Positions 34,349-38,319 of a stretch of 38,319 bases of DNA are shown one piece after another. Source of the stretch: Rubrivivax gelatinosus (GTDB lineage: Bacteria > Pseudomonadota > Gammaproteobacteria > Burkholderiales > Burkholderiaceae_C); the NCBI RefSeq assembly GCF_016583785.1, contig NZ_NRRU01000053.1, forward strand, positions 1-38,319. Reading direction: 5' to 3'. Both the position numbers and the translations under genes were made by a program. Every line of letters begins with the position of its first letter. Positions within the stretch are counted from its first letter, which is position 1. The notes beneath the pieces are model-generated. The model did not search any database and had not been told where the DNA came from. It worked only from the letters and a program-made list of their open reading frames with translations.

Positions 34349-34880
34349 AGAAGGCGCCGCCGGCGACGTGGTGCAGCGTGCGCAGCGCCTCGTCGCCCGG
34401 GCCGAAGGACCAGCGGCCGTCGCGGAAGACGCGGTCATCCGCCTGCGCCGCGACGACTTCGGCCAGGAACAGGTCGTAGGCCTGCTCGTTGTGCGGCTCG
34501 CGCAGCACGCGGCATTCGAGCCAGCCGACGCAGCCCTCGACCAGCGGCGCGCCGGTGGCGCGGCCGGCGAAAGCGCCGAGGCCGTAACGCTCGAACTTGT
34601 CGACGCCGTCGTGACCGCTGGTGTTGCCGACGCTGAACACCGCGTCGGCCTGCGCGACGCAGGGGACGCTGAGTGCGAACTCGCCGGCAGCGTCGATCAG
34701 CGTGCGCGTGAACGTGCTCTTGTCGATGACGACGGCGAGCTTGGGCGGGTCGAAGTCCAGCGGCATCGCCCAGGCCGCGGCCATCACGTTGCGCCGCCCG
34801 CCGTGGGCGGCGCTGACCAGCACCGTCGGGCCGTGGTTGAGCAGCCGGTAGGCGTGTTTCAGCTCGACGTCTTGATTCAT
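34308..34880 (-). CDS. Flavin reductase-like (FMN-binding split barrel) protein
   Basis: Protein of 190 aa of the flavin reductase family. Typical features are PTVLVSAAHGGRRNVMAAAWAMPLDFDPPKLAVVIDKSTFTRTLI (about 18-62), FALSVPC, and the VGNTSGHDGVDKFERYGL turn before the second half. It binds FMN and either reduces flavin with NAD(P)H or acts as a flavin-dependent reductase. ATG 34880 is chosen by family pattern; the open frame runs a little further upstream. It follows the RluA-type gene by 10 nt and overlaps the convergent gene by 41 nt at its 3' end. Confidence 0.88.
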   Translation of the reverse strand: MNQDVELKHAYRLLNHGPTVLVSAAHGGRRNVMAAAWAMPLDFDPPKLAVVIDKSTFTRTLIDAAGEFALSVPCVAQADAVFSVGNTSGHDGVDKFERYGLGAFAGRATGAPLVEGCVGWLECRVLREPHNEQAYDLFLAEVVAAQADDRVFRDGRWSFGPGDEALRTLHHVAGGAFFSLGTMLQAKPLP

Positions 34881-34890
34881 TGCATGGCTT

Positions 34891-35538
34891 TCAGAACGCC
34901 GGCGCACGCTCGAAGGCCAGGCGCTCGCCGGTGACAGGGTGCGGGAAGGCCAGCCGTTCGGCTTGCAGCAGCAGGCGCGGCGCCGCGGCCATCAGCTCCG
35001 GTGGCGCGTAAAGGTCGTCGCCGAGGATGGGGTGGCCGATCGTCGCCAGATGCAGGCGCAGCTGGTGCGTGCGCCCGGTGACGGGCTCCAGCTCGATCCG
35101 CGTGCGGCCGCGTGCGGCGTCGCGCGCCAGCACGCGCCAGCGCGTCAGCGCCGGCCGGCCGCGTTCGTGGCAGACCATCTGCCGCGGCCGGTTGGGCCAG
35201 TCGCAGACCAGCGGTGCGTCGACTTCGCCGCTGTCCTCGGCCATCAGGCCGGCGACGACGGCGACGTAGCGCTTGTCGACGCGGCGCTCGGCGAAGGCGA
35301 TCGACAGCGTGCGCTGCGCCGCGGGCCCGCGGCCGTAGACGATGAGGCCCGAGGTCGCCATGTCCAGCCGGTGCACCGTCAGCGCGTCGGGCCACAGCGC
35401 CTGGGCGCGCACGACCAGGCAGTCCTGCTTGTCGGGGCCGCGCCCGGGCACGGCCAGCAGCCCGGCGGGTTTGTCGAGCACGAGGCAGGCATCGTCGGCG
35501 TGGACGCAGTCGGGGCGGGCGGCGGCAGGCGGCGGCAT
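34891..35538 (-). CDS. rluA: RluA-family RNA pseudouridine synthase
   Basis: Protein of 215 aa without an S4 domain, as in RluA itself. The catalytic Asp59 is in VHRLDMATSGLIVYGR. Other motifs are LVLDKPAGLLAVPGRG (19-34), KRYVAVV and LEPVTGRTHQLRLHLATIGHPILGDDLYA. The likely target is U746 of 23S rRNA and U32 of some tRNAs, as for E. coli RluA, but homologues differ. ATG 35538 gives the normal length. Confidence 0.88.
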   Translation of the reverse strand: MPPPAAARPDCVHADDACLVLDKPAGLLAVPGRGPDKQDCLVVRAQALWPDALTVHRLDMATSGLIVYGRGPAAQRTLSIAFAERRVDKRYVAVVAGLMAEDSGEVDAPLVCDWPNRPRQMVCHERGRPALTRWRVLARDAARGRTRIELEPVTGRTHQLRLHLATIGHPILGDDLYAPPELMAAAPRLLLQAERLAFPHPVTGERLAFERAPAF

Positions 35539-35590
35539 GGCGCGCGAGCATAACGAGGGCCGTGGCGCTGGCGCCGCAGTCGGGTGCGCC

Positions 35591-35643
35591 TGGGTTGACG
35601 CCTCCAGGGCGGCGGGCGCAGAGTGCGCGTCGTCGTCAACCCA
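35591..35643 (+). other. Inverted repeat with nested hairpin just before a Shine-Dalgarno sequence
   Basis: TGGGTTGACG (35591-35600) is the exact reverse complement of CGTCAACCCA (35634-35643), with 33 nt between. A nested 5-bp stem, GCGCA (35616-35620) with TGCGC (35624-35628), lies inside. The outer stem ends 4 nt before AGGAGG. As RNA it could control access to that site; as DNA it could be an operator. TTGACG within the left arm also resembles a -35 box, but no matching -10 follows. Confidence 0.45.
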
Positions 35644-35658
35644 GCACAGGAGGCCATC

Positions 35659-35721
35659 ATGGAACAACGGGACCTTGCCGCCATCGGCCTTCAGCTGCGC
35701 CGCGCCCTGTTCGCGGACTGA
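35659..35721 (+). CDS. Candidate 20-residue small protein or leader peptide
   Basis: ATG 35659 follows a perfect AGGAGG (35648-35653) at 5-nt spacing, one of the best ribosome-binding sites in the window. The product is MEQRDLAAIGLQLRRALFAD, an amphipathic helix-like peptide, ending at TGA 35719-35721. Two hairpins follow directly. It has no run of a single amino acid, so it does not look like a classical attenuator peptide. A chance ORF cannot be excluded at this length. Confidence 0.42.
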   Translation: MEQRDLAAIGLQLRRALFAD

Positions 35722-35729
35722 GATCGCCC

Positions 35730-35767
35730 GGGTCACGGACGACGTGACCCCGCCCGCTCCCGCGGGC
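35730..35767 (+). other. Two tandem hairpins after the 20-codon ORF
   Basis: The first is an 8-bp stem, GGGTCACG (35730-35737) with CGTGACCC (35743-35750), around GACGA. The second is a 6-bp stem, GCCCGC (35752-35757) with GCGGGC (35762-35767), around TCCC. The first starts 9 nt after the small ORF stop. There is no T run, but the pair would make a stable 3' structure for a short transcript. Confidence 0.45.
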
Positions 35768-35904
35768 ACTTGAATCCCGCCGCCGGCAGCCGCCGGCGCG
35801 CTGCAGGCCACGCCCCTCGCGCTGCTCCGCCGTGCCGTGCTGGCCGGCGGTCGTTCTGCCGCGTGGCCCGCCGTGGCCGCGCCGACCGGGATTTCACGAC
35901 CATC

Positions 35905-36987
35905 ATGACGCTCGAAACTCCGCTTTCGCGGCTGCAGGCCATCGGCCTGACGCCGCAACTGCTGGCCGCTCTTTCTTCTCCTCTGTCCGAAGGCGACGGG
36001 CACGCGCTGCTGCGTGTCGCCGAAGTCCACCGCGACGCGCTCGTGCTGCACGACGGCCGGGCGCCGCTGCCGGCGCGTGCGCGCCCGGCGCTGATCCAGG
36101 CGCTGGCCGCCGAAGCCGACGCGCTCGCCGTCGGCGACTGGGTGCTGGCCGAACACAACCGCTTCGGCGAGTGCTGGGTGCACGAGCGCCTGCCGCCGCG
36201 CACCCAGCTCGCGCGCCGGCTGCACGACGGCCGCGACAAGGTCGAACGGGTGGTGCTGGCGAGCAACGTCGACACCGCGCTGCTCGTCATGGGCCTGGAC
36301 CACGACTTCAACCTGCGCCGGCTGGAACGTTATCTGGCGCTGGTGCGGCTGGCCGGCATCTCCTGCGTCGTCGTGCTGAGCAAGGCCGACCTCTGCGCCG
36401 ACCCGGCGCGCCGGCTGCGCGACGCGCTTGCGCTGGCGCCGGCCGGTGTCGAGGTGCTGGCGCTGAACACGCTGGCCGACGACGCGCGCGCGCTGCTCGC
36501 GCCCTGGCTCGCGCCGGGGCAGACGCTGGTGCTGCTGGGCTCCAGCGGTGCCGGCAAGAGCACGCTGGCGAACGCGCTCTGCGCCGCCGAGGTCGCCGCC
36601 ACCAGCGGCACGCGCCGCGGCGACGGCCGCGGCCGCCACACGACGACGGTGCGCACGCTGCACCCGCTGCCCGGCGGTGCCTGCCTGATCGACACCCCGG
36701 GGCTGCGCACGCTGCGCCTGGACAGCGAGGCCGGCGACGTCGCCGGCGCCTTCGACGACATCGCGGCGCTGGCACCGATGTGCCGCTTCCGCGACTGCCG
36801 CCACGAAGGCGAGCCCGGCTGCGCGGTGCGCGGCGCGGTCGCGCCCGAGCGGCTGAAGAGCTTCGGCAAGCTGCTGCGCGAGGCCCAGCGCGACACGATG
36901 AGCGCACTCGAACGGCGCGAGCTGGTGTCGACCTGGAAGGCGCGCCAGCGCGCCGGGCGCGCCAACCTGAAGGCCAAACGCGGTTGA
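35905..36987 (+). CDS. rsgA: Ribosome small-subunit-dependent GTPase A
   Basis: Circularly permuted GTPase of 360 aa that helps mature the 30S subunit. The N-terminal OB domain covers about 35-100 and is followed by the permuted G domain: G4 as LSKAD (158-162, Ser in place of the usual Asn), G1 LLGSSGAGKST (210-220), G2 region RGRHTTTVR (242-250) and G3 DTPG (263-266). The C-terminal zinc site is Cys293, Cys298, His300 and Cys306 (MCRFRDCRHEGEPGC). ATG 35905 is preceded by no clear ribosome-binding site, and the upstream frame is open. Confidence 0.94.
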   Translation: MTLETPLSRLQAIGLTPQLLAALSSPLSEGDGHALLRVAEVHRDALVLHDGRAPLPARARPALIQALAAEADALAVGDWVLAEHNRFGECWVHERLPPRTQLARRLHDGRDKVERVVLASNVDTALLVMGLDHDFNLRRLERYLALVRLAGISCVVVLSKADLCADPARRLRDALALAPAGVEVLALNTLADDARALLAPWLAPGQTLVLLGSSGAGKSTLANALCAAEVAATSGTRRGDGRGRHTTTVRTLHPLPGGACLIDTPGLRTLRLDSEAGDVAGAFDDIAALAPMCRFRDCRHEGEPGCAVRGAVAPERLKSFGKLLREAQRDTMSALERRELVSTWKARQRAGRANLKAKRG

Positions 36988-36997
36988 TGACGCGCTG

Positions 36998-37015
36998 CGG
37001 CGCCGCGAGGCGCCG
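36998..37015. terminator. Hairpin between convergent rsgA and MFS genes
   Basis: A 7-bp stem, CGGCGCC (36998-37004) with GGCGCCG (37009-37015), closes on the tetraloop GCGA, a GNRA loop on the plus strand. It sits in the 40-nt gap between the two stops. Without a T run it is at best a weak terminator. Confidence 0.4.
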
Positions 37016-37027
37016 TAGCGCCGGTCT

Positions 37028-38296
37028 TCAGCGCGGCCGTGCTGCCGGCGTGGCGACCAGTTCGTCGCGCTCGGCCAGCGCCGGGAACAGCTTAAACCAG
37101 GCGGCGGCGACGGCCAGCGTGCCGAGGCCGCCCAGCACCACCGAGCCCACCGGCCCGAGCAGCGCCGCGGTCGCGCCCGACTCGAACTCGCCGAGCTGGT
37201 TGGAGGCGCCGATGAAGATCGAGTTGACGGCACTGACGCGGCCGCGCATTTCGTCGGGTGTCTCCAGCTGCACCAGGGTCTGGCGGATGACGACGCTGAC
37301 CATGTCGGCGGCGCCGCTGATGCCCAGTACCGCCAGCGAGAGCCAGAACGAGGTCGACAGGCCGAAGACGAACTGGGCCAGGCCGAAGACCGCGACCGCG
37401 CCCAGCAGCACGTGCCCGGTGCGCCGGCGCACCGGCCAGCGCGTCAGCACGACCGACATCACGAGCGCGCCGACCGCCGGTGCGCTGCGCAGCAGCCCCA
37501 GGCCCCAGGGGCCGACGTGCAGGATGTCCTTGGCGAACATCGGCAGCAGCGCGGTGGCACCGCCCAGCAGCACCGCGAACAGGTCCAGCGAGATCGCGCC
37601 CAGCACCGGCTTGTGGCGCCACACGAAGTGCACGCCGGCGAGCAGCGTCTCGCGTGTCACCGGTGCTGCCGGCGGCGGCGCGTGTTCGTAGCGCACCGCC
37701 AGCGCCAGAGCGGCACCGGCGCCGAACAGCGCGGCGCAGGTGGCGTAGACCGCCGCCGCGCCGGCGACGTAGACCACGCCGCCCAGCGCCGGGCCGGCGA
37801 TGATCGCCGCCTGCATGCCGGCCGACGAGAAGGCGAGTGCACGCGGCAGGATCGCCGCCGGCACCAGCGAGGGCGTCAGCGCCTGCTGCGCCGGCATCTG
37901 GAAGGCGCGCACCGCGCCGAGCGCGATCGACACCCCCAGCAGCAGCTCGCGGCTGGCCCAGCCGCCGCCGCTGGCGGCCCAGAGCAGCGCCGAGATCGCC
38001 GCCAGCGTGCCCAGGCAGGCGGCGAGGATGCGGCCGCGGTGCCAGCGGTCGATCAGATGCCCGGCCGGCAGCGCCAGCAGCATGACCGGCGCGAACTGCA
38101 GCAGGCCGACCAGGCCCAGGTCCCAGGCCGAGCCGGTGAGCTCGTACATCTGCCAGCCGACCGCGACCATGGCCATCTGCGCGGCGGCGGTGCCCACGAG
38201 GCGGGCGAACCAGAAGAGGACGAAACCGCGATGGGCGAAGAGCGAGTCGGAAGCGGGGGACAAAGGCGGCGCGGGAACGGGGGCAGGGGCCGGCAC
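37028..38296 (-). CDS. MFS transporter, EntS-like exporter group
   Basis: Inner membrane protein of 422 aa with twelve predicted helices after a proline-rich N-terminus. Family features are LFAHRGFVLFWFARLVGTAAAQMAMVAVGWQMYELTGS, LPAGHLIDRWHRGRIL between helices 2 and 3, and DEMRGRVSAVNSIFIGASNQLGEFESG before helix 11. This pattern is shared by the EntS enterobactin exporter and many drug or siderophore exporters; the substrate is not known. The start is taken as GTG 38296; the frame remains open to the window edge, so an upstream start cannot be ruled out. Confidence 0.86.
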   Translation of the reverse strand: MPAPAPVPAPPLSPASDSLFAHRGFVLFWFARLVGTAAAQMAMVAVGWQMYELTGSAWDLGLVGLLQFAPVMLLALPAGHLIDRWHRGRILAACLGTLAAISALLWAASGGGWASRELLLGVSIALGAVRAFQMPAQQALTPSLVPAAILPRALAFSSAGMQAAIIAGPALGGVVYVAGAAAVYATCAALFGAGAALALAVRYEHAPPPAAPVTRETLLAGVHFVWRHKPVLGAISLDLFAVLLGGATALLPMFAKDILHVGPWGLGLLRSAPAVGALVMSVVLTRWPVRRRTGHVLLGAVAVFGLAQFVFGLSTSFWLSLAVLGISGAADMVSVVIRQTLVQLETPDEMRGRVSAVNSIFIGASNQLGEFESGATAALLGPVGSVVLGGLGTLAVAAAWFKLFPALAERDELVATPAARPR

Positions 38297-38319
38297 CTTA
38301 GCACCGCGGCGCCGGCAGC

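Larger units (their letters stand above)
35539..35904. other. 366-nt gap with a structured leader, a 20-codon ORF and tandem hairpins
   Basis: No ordinary gene lies between the rluA-type gene and rsgA. The middle (35591-35767) holds an inverted repeat, a strong Shine-Dalgarno sequence with a short ORF, and two hairpins, each listed separately. In 35539-35590 I see nothing definite. In 35768-35904 there are only GC-rich repeats of GCCGCCGGC type, and no clear -10 or -35 box for rsgA. Confidence 0.6.

Noticed and set aside
1..38319. CRISPR arrays, insertion sequences, prophage or toxin-antitoxin pairs
   Set aside because: I looked for regular direct repeats, transposase or integrase motifs and small paired ORFs and found none.

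Overview
The window is a chromosomal stretch of a GC-rich betaproteobacterium, most likely Burkholderiales of the Rubrivivax/Roseateles/Leptothrix type. The evidence is the strong G/C bias at third codon positions, the ompA-ubiG-gph-ssrA order, a tmRNA whose tag reads (A)NDERFALAA, the remains of a ribF-ileS-lspA block, and a ZIP transporter that lines up residue for residue with the metal site of Bordetella bronchiseptica BbZIP. A BciB-type 8-vinyl reductase gene suggests the host makes bacteriochlorophyll, as Rubrivivax does. No other photosynthesis gene lies in the window, so this is an inference.

Layout. 1-2254: end of an OmpA-family gene, ubiG, gph (plus strand), then tmRNA with its own terminator. 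2273-5341: DMT permease plus a DUF2007/zinc-ribbon gene (minus), quinone oxidoreductase (plus) and a DUF2189 membrane protein (minus). 5427-16130: lspA, a 1417-residue hybrid histidine kinase, ileS, mipA (plus), ribF and rsuA; the usual ribF-ileS-lspA order is kept but split by the kinase and by mipA. 16127-19430: a P1 peptidase and a pimeloyl-CoA-dehydrogenase-like pair (pimC/pimD type). 19530-21789: retropepsin-like protease and yajQ, facing murB. 21793-23230: a probable iron-regulated unit with a Fur-like box, a Cys/His-rich small protein and a ZIP transporter. 23270-27350: a second hybrid kinase overlapping a cysteine-free molybdopterin-domain protein, then bciB. 27424-28871: a lipoprotein with a transglutaminase-like triad and TPRs, and a small protein. 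28971-32362: 2OG-Fe(II) oxygenase, serine carboxypeptidase and phosphofructokinase (plus). 32393-35538: Cupin_5 protein, SDR, an anchored unknown protein, flavin reductase and an RluA-family synthase. 35539-38296: a structured 366-nt gap with a 20-codon ORF behind a perfect Shine-Dalgarno sequence, then rsgA and an MFS transporter.

Most of the content is core: translation and rescue (ileS, ssrA, rsgA, rsuA, rluA-type), envelope (lspA, murB, ompA, mipA), cofactors (ribF, ubiG) and glycolysis (pfk). Adjacent genes are often coupled by ATGA overlaps (six cases), and several convergent pairs are separated by only 3 to 7 nt. I see no transposase, integrase, phage gene or CRISPR array. The less ordinary parts are the Fur-box/ZIP unit, the kinase with its Cys-less Moco-domain partner, BciB, the phosphofructokinase with a mixed donor-site signature, and the structured leader/sORF upstream of rsgA.
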